64,000 bases of DNA, taken from Mesorhizobium huakuii. GTDB taxonomy: Bacteria > Pseudomonadota > Alphaproteobacteria > Rhizobiales > Rhizobiaceae. Made by a program: the position numbers and the translations under genes. The DNA lies in NCBI RefSeq assembly GCF_030160235.1, contig NZ_BSNY01000034.1, positions 124,001-188,000 of the forward strand, read 5' to 3'. Positions within the stretch are counted from its first letter, which is position 1; every line of letters starts with the position of its first letter. This document shows, piece after piece, positions 9,325-17,240 of this stretch. The notes beneath the pieces are model-generated. The model had not been told where the DNA came from, did no database searches, and worked only from the letters and a program-made list of their open reading frames with translations.

Positions 9325-10473
9325 CTACGGCTCGATCGAGACGCGGATCTCGTAGATGTCCACCGCCTTGCCCTGCTTGTCGAAATCGGAATTGACGGCG
9401 ATGGTTCCGGCCGAGCCCGGATGCTTGTTGGGGAACTGCACGTCGAACAGATATTCGTTGCGCTGCTGGCCGACCGCGTAGCGCTTGCGGCCGCAATCGC
9501 CGAGCTCGCCAAAATTGCAGTCGACGGAGATTTGCGTGTCCTTGCCCTCCTCGGCACGAGCGATGATGTCGAACACGGCGTGCTTGCCGGCGAGCTTCTC
9601 CAGCACGCCTTGCCCGACATCGAAGGCGATCGCCGAACCGGAGGGGCCGGACTGGATGCGCAGGAACGGACCGGTGTCGTCCTTCATCACCGAAGCCTTG
9701 GCGTCCGACGGGGCAGCGACATGCGTGGGGTCTGCCGGCGAGAACACATTGATCCAGTTACGCGACTGGTCCGCGGCACCAGGCTTGGCCGGCGCGTTGG
9801 CGCCATCGGCCGGAGTGAAATCGTCGCCCTCGACGGTTGGCGGCGCCTCGGGCGGCGCCGTATCGAGCTGCGCCGCCGTCTTGAACACGCCGGTCTGGAT
9901 GGCGAAGAACACGCCGATGCCGATCGCCGCTAGCAGGGTCACGGTGAAGAAGATGGCGGTCAACGGCAGGCGGCGCCCGCGAATGCGCCGCTCATCGCGA
10001 TCGGGCGCCACTTCCGTGGCGGCACCGGATGCAGCGGGAGCGGACATGTCGATGGCCGGCACGCCGGCAAGGGTCGCGTCCGGCATGATGTCGGGAACGA
10101 CCGGCAGCACGCGCGAGCGCGGTGCGTCGGATGCAGGTTGCGCGGGGCCGTCGACGGTGACGGCGGGCGATGGCGCCTGGTCGCCGCCGATCTCGATCGC
10201 GGGCGCCGCGGTGGCCGCGGGCTCGGCCGCCGGCGCGTCGACCTCCAGGCCGACATCCGGCACCGCCGGCAGGAACTCGGATTCGATTTCGGTGATCGTC
10301 GCCTGGATCGCCTTGCGGCGCTTGATGGCGACTTCCACGGTCACGCCGGGATTGGCCTGGAGCGCACGGTCGAGCGCGGCAAAGGCCGACCGATAGACCT
10401 TCTCGCGAAACGCGCGGTCCTCGGCATTGCCCTTCTCCAAGGCGTTCCGGATCGCTTTTTCGATCGCGTCCAA
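9325..10473 (-). CDS. Conserved single-pass membrane protein of unknown function
   Basis: A 382-residue protein. The N-terminal 70 residues are helical and charged (MDAIEKAIRNALEKGN, RALQANPGVTVEVAIKRRKA). A long Ala/Pro/Asp-rich linker follows to about 165, then RGRRLPLTAIFF opens a transmembrane helix at about 175-195 (TVTLLAAIGIGVFFAIQTGVF). The C-terminal 180 residues form an acidic extracytoplasmic domain with an FxIxAR-type beta core (HAVFDIIARAEEGKD) and two cysteines (VDCNFGELGDCGRK) that may pair. It resembles rhizobial proteins of unknown function that join a cytoplasmic helical part to a periplasmic beta domain. Convergent with the upstream gene. Confidence 0.68.
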   Translation of the reverse strand: MDAIEKAIRNALEKGNAEDRAFREKVYRSAFAALDRALQANPGVTVEVAIKRRKAIQATITEIESEFLPAVPDVGLEVDAPAAEPAATAAPAIEIGGDQAPSPAVTVDGPAQPASDAPRSRVLPVVPDIMPDATLAGVPAIDMSAPAASGAATEVAPDRDERRIRGRRLPLTAIFFTVTLLAAIGIGVFFAIQTGVFKTAAQLDTAPPEAPPTVEGDDFTPADGANAPAKPGAADQSRNWINVFSPADPTHVAAPSDAKASVMKDDTGPFLRIQSGPSGSAIAFDVGQGVLEKLAGKHAVFDIIARAEEGKDTQISVDCNFGELGDCGRKRYAVGQQRNEYLFDVQFPNKHPGSAGTIAVNSDFDKQGKAVDIYEIRVSIEP

Positions 10474-10761
10474 GCGGGATCCCTCTGCAAATTGCCCAAA
10501 CTTCGCTGATGGTTAGCCGTAGGCGACCAATCAATCAACGGGCGGGCGGCCGCATTCTGCCTCGACGAGCCGTCCAAAGTCCATCTTGGCGCTATTCCGG
10601 CAAACAAAATCGGAACATGCTGGCGATTCTCCCGCGCAGCGTGGCGTGAACCCCGGTTTCGATCGCCGCGGGCGCCCGTGCATGATTTGCCAAGTGGCAT
10701 CTTGAATTCGCGGCCGGTTGAGTCTATCACCCAGCCCATCTTGGAGGCCTTGGCCTCCCGG

Positions 10762-10837
10762 GCCGCTTTAGCTCAGTTGGTAGAGCACCGCATTCGTAAT
10801 GCGGGGGTCGCGTGTTCGAGTCACGCAAGCGGCACCA
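10762..10837 (+). tRNA. tRNA-Thr (anticodon CGT)
   Basis: A complete cloverleaf is readable. Acceptor stem GCCGCTT (10762-10768) pairs with AAGCGGC (10827-10833). The D arm is GCTCAGTTGGTAGAGC. Anticodon stem CCGCA/TGCGG holds loop TTCGTAA, so the anticodon is CGT (reads ACG, threonine). The T arm contains GTTCGAGTC. Discriminator A at 10834 is followed by a genome-encoded CCA. The preceding 288 bp (10474-10761) show no gene; they probably hold the tRNA promoter and that of the divergent membrane-protein gene. No mobile-element attachment is seen at the tRNA 3' end. Confidence 0.97.
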
Positions 10838-10986
10838 GTTCCTTCCCTTCTTGCTGTCCTTCCTATGCCGCTACCGGCACTTGACCTCTGGCTGTGCGGT
10901 GGATCGCGCAGTGGCGTCCCATATCCGCCATTGTCGCGACTCGGGTTTGGTGGGAAACTCGTGGGCCTCAGCATGGGAGGTCGAAA

Positions 10987-11175
10987 ATGCCCAATACTTT
11001 CAAGACCGGAGACGTCGTCAAGCTGAAGTCGGGAGGGCCGAAGATGACGGTCAGCGACGGTGCCGCTTCCGGGATGTATCTGTGTCACTGGTTCAACCGC
11101 GAGGGCGATGTCTGGATCCCACAACATGCGGGTTTCAAACCGGACCAACTGGTCGCCGCCGACCCATCGACCTAG
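10987..11175 (+). CDS. YodC/DUF2158-type small protein
   Basis: A 62-residue protein starting MPNTFKTGDVVKLKSGGPKMTV and ending near FKPDQL. The FxxGDVVxLKSGGPxMTV start and the internal CHWF segment are the hallmark of the DUF2158/YodC family of small cytosolic proteins of unknown function. A GGGAGG ribosome site lies eight bases before the ATG. It is a single gene between the tRNA and the EF-hand/sigma-factor cluster. Confidence 0.85.
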   Translation: MPNTFKTGDVVKLKSGGPKMTVSDGAASGMYLCHWFNREGDVWIPQHAGFKPDQLVAADPST

Positions 11176-11392
11176 CCCGTTCGCCAGGGGCGGTGGCCGG
11201 CCGGCGTGAGTTCGGATGACGCCGGATGGGGGTATTGTGGCCGCTGCTTTTGGCACCGGCACCGGGGCGGCATCGCCGAATCGGGTGATCGTCACAGGCG
11301 ACCGACGGATTTTGCCCGTCGCGGCGTTTAACGGCTGAAGCGTGACCACGGCATGGGCCGTGGCCGACGCGCCAACCGGAGACGCTAAAAGC

Positions 11393-11851
11393 ATGATAAG
11401 CCGTTCGATCCTTGCCGCCGCCTTGAGCCTGCTGACCGTTGCAGCCCTTGCTCAGACGGCGACGCAGCCCCCAGTTGCTACGCCTCCCGGCGCCACGTCT
11501 CCCGGCGCCACGCCGCCAGCTGCCGCCCCAGGCGCGCCAAAGGCAAGGTCCGACATTACGCTGGCCAAGTTCCAGAAGCGGAGGGAGAAGGCGATCATGG
11601 CCGCCGACACGGATGGCGACGGCAAGATCAGCCTGCTGGAGTGGGAGGCTTTCCAGGCCAAGCGCAACATCAAGGGCGATGCGGCCAAATCCTTCGCGCG
11701 CATCGATTCGAACCATGACGGCTTCATCGATCGCGCCGAGCTCGATGCGTTCTTCGCCAAGCGCTTTGCCAGGCTGGACAAGAATGGTGACGGCGTCCTG
11801 ACGGCCGACGAGATGCCAGGCCACAAATCCGCTGCCAAGCCGGAGCAATGA
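11393..11851 (+). CDS. Secreted EF-hand calcium-binding protein
   Basis: A 152-residue protein with a signal peptide (MISRSILAAALSLLTVAALA, about residues 1-21), a Pro/Ala/Gly-rich linker with ATPPGATSPGATPP repeats, and three EF-hand loops: DTDGDGKISLLE, DSNHDGFIDRAE and DKNGDGVLTADE. All three keep the Asp/Asn ligands and the final Glu at position 12, so they should bind Ca2+. It is predicted periplasmic. It sits 46 bp before the ECF sigma-factor gene on the same strand and may be a member or sensor output of the same regulon; that is inference. Confidence 0.85.
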   Translation: MISRSILAAALSLLTVAALAQTATQPPVATPPGATSPGATPPAAAPGAPKARSDITLAKFQKRREKAIMAADTDGDGKISLLEWEAFQAKRNIKGDAAKSFARIDSNHDGFIDRAELDAFFAKRFARLDKNGDGVLTADEMPGHKSAAKPEQ

Positions 11852-11897
11852 CCAAAGAGGCCATGACACGTGATGGATATCGGGAGTGCGCCAGCCG

Positions 11898-12434
11898 ATG
11901 AGCGCCGATCCGGACGAGGAGTTGGTTCGCCGGGTCGGTGCCGGCGACCCGGCGGCCGTGCAGACGCTCGTCGCGCGCAAATTACCGCGCATCCTTTCGC
12001 TCGCCGTTCGCATGCTGGGCGACGCGGCGGAGGCCGAGGACGTGGCGCAGGAGACCTTCGTGCGCATCTGGCGCCACGCCTCGAGCTGGCGGCGCGGCAA
12101 TGCACGGTTCGACAGCTGGATCCACCGGGTGACGCTCAACCTCTGCTACGACCGGCTGCGCCGGCGCCGCGAACTGGTGACCGACGATTTGCCGGACATG
12201 GCCGACCCCTCCCCACTTCCCGACGCCCGCGAAGAGCCGCAGAGGATCGAGCAGGCCTTGCAAGCCATCGCGCCACGCCAGCGCGAGGCGATCATCCTGG
12301 TCTACTATCAGGAGATGTCCAACATAGAGGCGGCCGCGACGCTGGATATCAGCGTCGATGCGCTGGAGAGCCTGCTTTCGCGCGGCCGGCGGGCCTTGCA
12401 CATGATCCTGGCCAGGGATGGCGTCCATGACTGA
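11898..12434 (+). CDS. ECF-family RNA polymerase sigma factor
   Basis: A 178-residue sigma-70-family protein of the ECF type. Region 2 is seen as LAVRMLGDAAEAEDVAQETFVRIW with RFDSWIHRVTLNLCYDRLRR. Region 4 is LQAIAPRQREAIILVYYQEMS followed by the helix-turn-helix LDISVDALESLLSRGRRAL. No regions 1 or 3. ATG 11898 was preferred to a GTG 12 bases earlier. Downstream lie a small membrane protein likely to act as its anti-sigma factor and a Metal_resist protein, so it probably responds to an envelope or metal signal. Confidence 0.9.
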   Translation: MSADPDEELVRRVGAGDPAAVQTLVARKLPRILSLAVRMLGDAAEAEDVAQETFVRIWRHASSWRRGNARFDSWIHRVTLNLCYDRLRRRRELVTDDLPDMADPSPLPDAREEPQRIEQALQAIAPRQREAIILVYYQEMSNIEAAATLDISVDALESLLSRGRRALHMILARDGVHD

Positions 12435-12553
12435 GAAGAGCGCGACCATGAATGTCGGACATTCACCGCGCCTCGCGGGCGTCCGGCGGGGGCCGGCCGG
12501 CCTCGTTTCCAACCCGCGTGGGCACGCGGCACCAAGGCGCAAGGGGAAGACAG

Positions 12554-13000
12554 ATGGCTGAAGATATCGAGGATGGCCAGGCAATGGACGCCAGGCGTTT
12601 CGCGGCGCTCACCGAGGCCTATGGCAGCGATCCACGGCGCTGGCCGAAAGCCGAGCGCGAAGCAGCCATCGCCTATGCTTCAAGCGAGACGGGGCAAGCC
12701 ATTTCGCGAAACGCCGGCGCGCTTGACGCCCTGCTCGACGGTTATCGCGTCCCGCACCCCGGCAAGGCGCTGCACGACACGATCCTGCGGACCGCCGACC
12801 GGTACGTCGTCCGGCGCCGTCGTCAGCGCTTCTGGTGGCTGGGGCTTGGGCTTGCCGGCATTGGGCTGGCCGGCGCCGTAGCCGGATTGGCCCTGGTGAC
12901 CGTCGTCACGCCCGAGGTTCAGCCCGACCATTATGTGCTCGACGCCAATGCGACCGCGTTCGGCGATGCCGGGCCTGACACGATCGAGGAAGACCTATGA
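12554..13000 (+). CDS. Small membrane protein, predicted anti-sigma factor
   Basis: A 148-residue protein. The cytosolic N-terminal 90 residues are acidic/helical (RFAALTEAYGSDPRRWPKAE), then RRRRQRFWW precedes one membrane helix (LGLGLAGIGLAGAVAGLALVTVV, about 94-118) and a short acidic periplasmic tail. No zinc-binding HxxxCxxC motif is present, so it is not a classical ZAS anti-sigma factor. The position directly after the ECF sigma gene and the topology fit an anti-sigma role. ATG 12554 has AAGGGGAAG upstream; the 119 bp before it hold no better gene. The end overlaps the next gene by ATGA. Confidence 0.65.
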   Translation: MAEDIEDGQAMDARRFAALTEAYGSDPRRWPKAEREAAIAYASSETGQAISRNAGALDALLDGYRVPHPGKALHDTILRTADRYVVRRRRQRFWWLGLGLAGIGLAGAVAGLALVTVVTPEVQPDHYVLDANATAFGDAGPDTIEEDL

Positions 13001-13452
13001 GCACCGGCCGTAATCTCCTCATCGCATCGGTGGTGCTGAATGTCTTCCTGGCCGGTGCGCTTGCCGGCGGGGCCGTCTGGATAAAACGCGGCAAGCCGGC
13101 CCAGGGCTATTCGCTGGAGGCAGCCGGCGGCCGGCTTCCCGACCAGCAGCGCACGCTGTTCCGCAAGGCGCTGCGCGAAGTCCGCCAGGAGTCGCGCGAC
13201 GTCATTCGCGACGGCCAGCAGGCCAGGCGCGAGGCGGCTGATTTGCTGCGGCAGCCCGTCCTCGACACGGCGGCCCTGGCGGCCGCCCTTGAGCGGGCCC
13301 GCAATGCCGACGTCACCGTGCGCACGCGGCTGGAGCAGCGCATCATCGAGTTCGCGGCGGCCGGCTCCGCCGAGGATCGCAGCCTGCTGGCGGAAGGGCT
13401 CTCGAGGCGCGCCGGGCCGCAGCCGTCGACACCGCCAAAAAAATCACCGTGA
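12997..13452 (+). CDS. Periplasmic Metal_resist (heavy-metal sensor-like) protein
   Basis: A 151-residue protein with an N-terminal anchor (LLIASVVLNVFLAGALAGGAVW) and an all-helical periplasmic part: LPDQQRTLFRKALREVRQE, DVIRDGQQARREAADLL and a long third helix to about 140. This is the Metal_resist/CnrR-like four-helix hairpin (periplasmic heavy-metal sensor family). No His/Met metal site stands out, so metal binding is uncertain. Its start overlaps the stop of the preceding anti-sigma candidate by four bases, indicating translational coupling and a shared signalling task with the ECF sigma factor. Confidence 0.78.
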   Translation: MSTGRNLLIASVVLNVFLAGALAGGAVWIKRGKPAQGYSLEAAGGRLPDQQRTLFRKALREVRQESRDVIRDGQQARREAADLLRQPVLDTAALAAALERARNADVTVRTRLEQRIIEFAAAGSAEDRSLLAEGLSRRAGPQPSTPPKKSP

Positions 13453-13560
13453 CGACCGACGGAAATGCCGACGGCGCCCGTTTAACGAAATGAAGGGCAA
13501 GGCCTGCCGGGCCATCTGGCGCCGGCAGGTTTCAACCTCGGACAACTTCGGAGCATGGTC

Positions 13561-13836
13561 ATGAACTATCTGACAAAATACGCGGCCACCGCCGCTCTCG
13601 CGATGACCGGAACGGTGGCTACGGTCGCGGCATCCTCGGCGATGCCGCTGGCACCGCTTGCCGCCCCGGCGCTGGTCGAGCACGTCGCCTGGGGTTGCGG
13701 GCCTGGCTGGCATCCCAATCCCTGGGGGCGCTGCGTCCCCAATCGCGTGGTCGTCTACCCCGGTTACTATTGGCATCGCCCGGCCTTCTACGGGTGGCAT
13801 CCGCACCGTCACTGGCACCGCTGGCATCACTGGTAA
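13561..13836 (+). CDS. GCG_CRPN-type small secreted protein
   Basis: A 91-residue protein with a signal peptide (to about residue 30) followed by WGCGPGWHPNPWGRCVPN and a His/Trp/Tyr-rich tail (HRHWHRWHHW). The GCGPGWHxNxxGxCVPN core with two cysteines marks the GCG_CRPN family of small extracellular proteins in rhizobia. ATG 13561 has GGAG at the right distance; ATG 13555 is possible. The tail could bind metal. A related protein lies on the other strand at 16833-17087, so the DUF1800/DUF1501 pair is bracketed by two family members. Confidence 0.8.
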   Translation: MNYLTKYAATAALAMTGTVATVAASSAMPLAPLAAPALVEHVAWGCGPGWHPNPWGRCVPNRVVVYPGYYWHRPAFYGWHPHRHWHRWHHW

Positions 13837-13853
13837 GACTGGTAAGGGCCTCG

Positions 13854-13877
13854 GGGGCTGACAATTTCGTCGGCCCC
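13854..13877 (+). terminator. Stem-loop after the GCG_CRPN gene
   Basis: GGGGCTGAC (13854-13862) pairs with GTCGGCCCC (13869-13877) around a six-base loop, 18 bp after the stop. There is no T-tract, so it may protect the 3' end or end transcription with Rho rather than act alone. Confidence 0.4.
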
Positions 13878-13956
13878 GCGACCTCGGTTGAACAGGAAAC
13901 GGCTCGAACGGGCTTCCGGCGCCGCGCGCGGGAAGCCCCAGCAATGGAGAGCTGAC

Positions 13957-15438
13957 TTGGCTATCCCGGCCTCCAATTCCCCGCCCGATCCAGTGCTCGT
14001 CGCTCTCAACCGCTTCGGGCTCGGCGCGAGGCCCGGCGACCGCGACAGGGTGACCCACGACCCGCGCGGCTATCTGAAGGCGGAACTGCGGCAGCCCGAC
14101 ATCGCCATGATCTCGCTCGACGATCCGGCCTATGCAAGCCTGCCGGGCAGCACGCCGGCCATCCAGGCCAGCATGGCGGCAAACTTCCAACGCAAGCTCG
14201 ACCGCGAGCGCATGGCCACAACCACGGCGCAGCCCGCAATGGCGAGCGCCCAGGCCACACCGGAACGGGTTGCGCCTGCCCAACCCGTGCCACCGCCCGC
14301 GGCCCCGGCCAAACCCGCGCCGCCGGTCGAGGCGACGCTGTTTCGCGCGGAAGCCCAGGCGCGCTTCGACAAGGCCTTTCGCGCCGAGGCAGGCTTCGTC
14401 GAACGCCTGGTGTATTTCTGGTCGAACCATTTCTGCGTCTCCGTGGCGAAGGACAACATCGTGCGGGCGAGCGCCGGCGCCTTCGAACGGGAAGCGATCC
14501 GCCCCTTCGTGCTCGGCCGCTTCGCCGACATGCTGATGGCGGTCGAGCGGCATCCCGCAATGCTGCTCTATCTCGACAACCAGCAATCGATCGGCCCGGA
14601 CTCGCGTGCCGGCTGGAACCGGCAGCGCGGCCTCAACGAGAACCTCGCCCGCGAGATCATGGAACTGCACACCATGGGTGTCGGCAGCGGCTATACCCAG
14701 GCCGACGTGACCAGCTTCGCGCGCATGCTGACCGGCTGGACGATGGCCGGGCGCGAAGGTCGGCTTGGCGAACCCGGCAGTTCCGTCTTCAACGCCAATG
14801 CACATGAGCCGGGCGATGCGGTGCTGCTGGGCAAGACCTATCCAGCCAGCGGCATGGGACAGGCCGAGGCGGCGCTCAACGACATCGCCAGCCATCCGGC
14901 GACAGCGCAGCACATCGCCACGGAACTCGTCCGTCATTTCATAGCGGACGACCCGCCGCCCGCGGCGGTTGCACGCCTGGCCAAGGTTTTCGCCAAGAGC
15001 GACGGCAATCTGCGGGCATTGGCGGCGACCCTCATCGACATGCCGGAGGCATGGTCGACGCCGCTGGCCAAGATGCGCTCGCCCTTCGACTATATCGCCG
15101 CCATCCGCCGGGCGGCCGGCCCGGGTCCGGCGAACGATCCCGGCCAGTCGCTCAACTGGCTCAATGCGCTTGGCGAGCCGCTCTGGCAGCCGCCGGGGCC
15201 GAACGGCTTTTCCGACCAGGCGGACAGCTGGGCCTCTGCCGAAGGCATGAAGATCCGCCTCGACATCGCCTGGCAGGCGGCCCGCCAGGTCAAGGATATC
15301 GGCAATCCCAACGACATGCTCGACGCCGTCATCGGTCCCTCCGCCTCGCCGGAAACGCGGCAAGCGGTCGCCCGTGCCGAGTCCAAGCAGCAAGGCCTGG
15401 CGCTGCTGCTGATGGCGCCTGAATTCCAGAGACGATAG
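13957..15438 (+). CDS. DUF1800 domain-containing protein
   Basis: About 493 residues. It opens with DPVLVALNRFGLGARPGD, the typical DUF1800 start, then a Pro/Ala insertion (about 75-130). Next come VERLVYFWSNHFCVS, RHPAMLLYLDNQQSIGP, LNENLAREIMELHTMGV, YTQADVTSFARMLTGWT and IATELVRHFIADDPP, all family hallmarks. The family is of unknown function and almost always sits beside DUF1501, as here (46 bp gap). TTG 13957 is favoured by a GGAGAG site; another TTG at 13888 would extend it with atypical sequence. No clear signal peptide with the TTG start. Confidence 0.85.
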   Translation: MAIPASNSPPDPVLVALNRFGLGARPGDRDRVTHDPRGYLKAELRQPDIAMISLDDPAYASLPGSTPAIQASMAANFQRKLDRERMATTTAQPAMASAQATPERVAPAQPVPPPAAPAKPAPPVEATLFRAEAQARFDKAFRAEAGFVERLVYFWSNHFCVSVAKDNIVRASAGAFEREAIRPFVLGRFADMLMAVERHPAMLLYLDNQQSIGPDSRAGWNRQRGLNENLAREIMELHTMGVGSGYTQADVTSFARMLTGWTMAGREGRLGEPGSSVFNANAHEPGDAVLLGKTYPASGMGQAEAALNDIASHPATAQHIATELVRHFIADDPPPAAVARLAKVFAKSDGNLRALAATLIDMPEAWSTPLAKMRSPFDYIAAIRRAAGPGPANDPGQSLNWLNALGEPLWQPPGPNGFSDQADSWASAEGMKIRLDIAWQAARQVKDIGNPNDMLDAVIGPSASPETRQAVARAESKQQGLALLLMAPEFQRR

Positions 15439-15484
15439 CGCGAGCGACAAGTCCGGTGCCGACAACTCCGATGGAGACCAAGTC

Positions 15485-16744
15485 ATGAGCCTGCTGTGTG
15501 AAACGCCTCACCCGTCCCGCCGCGCCGTGCTGATGACCGGCGGGGCGCTGTTTGCCTGGGCCTATCTGCCGCGCTTTGCCCGCGCCGCCGACAATCGCGA
15601 TCCGCGCCTGATCGTCATCGTGCTGCGCGGCGCGCTCGACGGCCTGTCGGCGGTCGGTCCGGTAGGCGATCCCGACTATGCCGGCCTGCATGGCGACATC
15701 GCTTTATCGCTTGCCGGCCCGCACGCGGCGCTGCCGCTCGATGGTTTCTTCGCGGTCAATCCGGCGATGCCGGTCTTCGCCAGGCTGTTCAAGGACAAGC
15801 AGGCGGCGGTGGTGCATGCGGCCGCGACCGGCTATCGCGAGCGCTCGCACTTCGACGGCCAGGACGTGCTGGAAAGCGGCTTTGCCGGTCCTGGCCATGT
15901 CGCCACCGGATGGCTCAACCGGGCGCTGGAGAGCCTGCCGGCGGGCGAGCGCGTGGCAACGCTTGGCGGCTTGGCCGTCGGACCGTCGACGCCGCTGGTG
16001 ATCCGCGGCGCGGCTCCCGTGCTCGGCTGGGCGCCGCAATCGCTGCCGGCGCCGGCAGGCGACCTCGCGGCGCGGGTCCTCGACCTCTACCAGCATCGCG
16101 ACCCGGTGCTGGCGGTGGCCCTGCAAAAGGGCCTCGATGCCGACCGCATGGCGCTCGACGACCAGATCGGCGGCAACGCGACGAAGCCGAAGGGCGGTGC
16201 GATGAAGCCGAGGGGCGGCCTCGACAGCGCCGCCGGCATGCGGCAGGCCGCGCAAGGTGCGGCCAAGCTGATCGCGGCCGATGACGGGCCGCGTGTTGCG
16301 GCGCTTGCCTTCGACGGCTGGGACACGCATGTCAACGAAGGCGGCGCCACGGGCCGGCTCGCCACGCTGCTCGGCGGCCTCGACGGCGCCTTCGATGAAT
16401 TCGAGAAGGGTCTCGGCGAGCGCTGGAAGGACACGGCGATCGTCGCCATCACCGAATTCGGACGCACGGCGCGGATCAATGGCACGGTCGGCACCGATCA
16501 TGGCACCGGCACGGTGGCGCTGCTCGCCGGCGGCGCGATCAAGGGCGGCCGCGTCATCGCCGACTGGCCGGGATTGAAGCCGGCCCAGCTCTACGAACAA
16601 CGCGACCTTGCGCCGACCAGCGATGTCAGGGCGGTGCTGAAAGGCCTGCTCGCCGACCAGTTCGGCCTGTCCGCCGCGGTGCTCGGCGACAAGGTGTTTC
16701 CGGAGTCCGCGGCGGTGAAGCCGATGCGGGATCTCATCGCTTGA
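15485..16744 (+). CDS. DUF1501 domain-containing, Tat-exported sulfatase-fold protein
   Basis: A 419-residue protein with a twin-arginine-type leader (SRRAVLMTGGALFAWAYLPRFARA, about 10-35), so it is probably exported folded. The DUF1501 core follows: LIVIVLRGALDGLSAVGP, FAVNPAMP, VHAAATGYRERSHFDGQD, VAALAFDGWDTHVNEGG, TAIVAITEFGRTARINGT and TDHGTGTVALLAGG. These fit the alkaline-phosphatase/sulfatase superfamily fold, with His/Asp groups (RSHFDGQD, GWDTH, TDHGTG) as likely metal ligands. The function is unknown; the DUF1800 neighbour is its standard partner. GGAGACC ribosome site upstream. Confidence 0.87.
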   Translation: MSLLCETPHPSRRAVLMTGGALFAWAYLPRFARAADNRDPRLIVIVLRGALDGLSAVGPVGDPDYAGLHGDIALSLAGPHAALPLDGFFAVNPAMPVFARLFKDKQAAVVHAAATGYRERSHFDGQDVLESGFAGPGHVATGWLNRALESLPAGERVATLGGLAVGPSTPLVIRGAAPVLGWAPQSLPAPAGDLAARVLDLYQHRDPVLAVALQKGLDADRMALDDQIGGNATKPKGGAMKPRGGLDSAAGMRQAAQGAAKLIAADDGPRVAALAFDGWDTHVNEGGATGRLATLLGGLDGAFDEFEKGLGERWKDTAIVAITEFGRTARINGTVGTDHGTGTVALLAGGAIKGGRVIADWPGLKPAQLYEQRDLAPTSDVRAVLKGLLADQFGLSAAVLGDKVFPESAAVKPMRDLIA

Positions 16745-16752
16745 AGAAGCCC

Positions 16753-16780
16753 GGTGGCGTCACAGGAGACGCCACCTTTT
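16753..16780 (+). terminator. Intrinsic terminator after the DUF1501 gene
   Basis: GGTGGCGTC (16753-16761) pairs with GACGCCACC (16768-16776) around a six-base loop and is followed by TTTT. It lies nine bases after the stop codon and ends the DUF1800/DUF1501 unit. Confidence 0.75.
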
Positions 16781-16832
16781 GGGGAAACGCCCAACGCCGC
16801 TTTGGGGCGAACGCCGTCGATCCGCTCCGTGA

Positions 16833-17087
16833 TCACCAGCGGTGGTGCCAGCGATGGTAGTGATGATACCGCCAATGTCCCGGTCGGACTACTATCACGC
16901 GACGACGGTTGGGCACGCAATTTCCCCACCGGTTCATGTGCCAGCCGGGGCCGCATCTCCAGCCGACGCTTTCGACTGGCAACGAGCCGGCATTGGGCTT
17001 TGCCATGGGCAGGGCCTGCGTGCCGACGCTCGACAGCATCAATGTGCCCGCGGCGATAGCAATCGGCAGAATGTATCTGGTGAGCAT
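16833..17087 (-). CDS. GCG_CRPN-type small secreted protein (second copy)
   Basis: An 84-residue protein with a signal peptide (MLTRYILPIAIAAGTLMLSS...), then WRCGPGWHMNRWGNCVPNRR and a basic/aromatic tail (WRYHHYHRWHHRW). It keeps the CGPGWHxNxWGxCVPN core of the protein at 13561-13836, though the GCG triplet reads RCG here. ATG 17087 is preferred because GGAGG lies eight bases upstream; in-frame starts up to 17126 exist. The His/Trp-rich tail suggests a metal- or surface-binding role, but this is not shown. Confidence 0.8.
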   Translation of the reverse strand: MLTRYILPIAIAAGTLMLSSVGTQALPMAKPNAGSLPVESVGWRCGPGWHMNRWGNCVPNRRRVIVVRPGHWRYHHYHRWHHRW

Positions 17088-17199
17088 GATCGTGTCCTCC
17101 ATGGTTGACATTCCAAGGGACAACATACCACCCGCCCGGCTGAATGCCGGGTGAGTGGTGCGATCACATATTCGTTAGCGGGCGGAGCGCTCGCCAAGC

Positions 17200-17225
17200 G
17201 ACGCCGCGACTTTCAGCGCGGCGTC
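17200..17225 (-). terminator. Stem-loop downstream of aas
   Basis: GACGCCGCG and CGCGGCGTC (9-bp arms at 17200-17208 and 17217-17225) with an eight-base loop, 15 bp past the aas stop on the minus strand. No T-run is seen, so termination strength is uncertain. Confidence 0.4.
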
Positions 17226-17240
17226 GTCTCGCGGCATCGA

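Noticed and set aside
10762-10837. tRNA gene as attachment site of a genomic island
   Set aside because: No direct repeat of the tRNA 3' end and no integrase gene near it.
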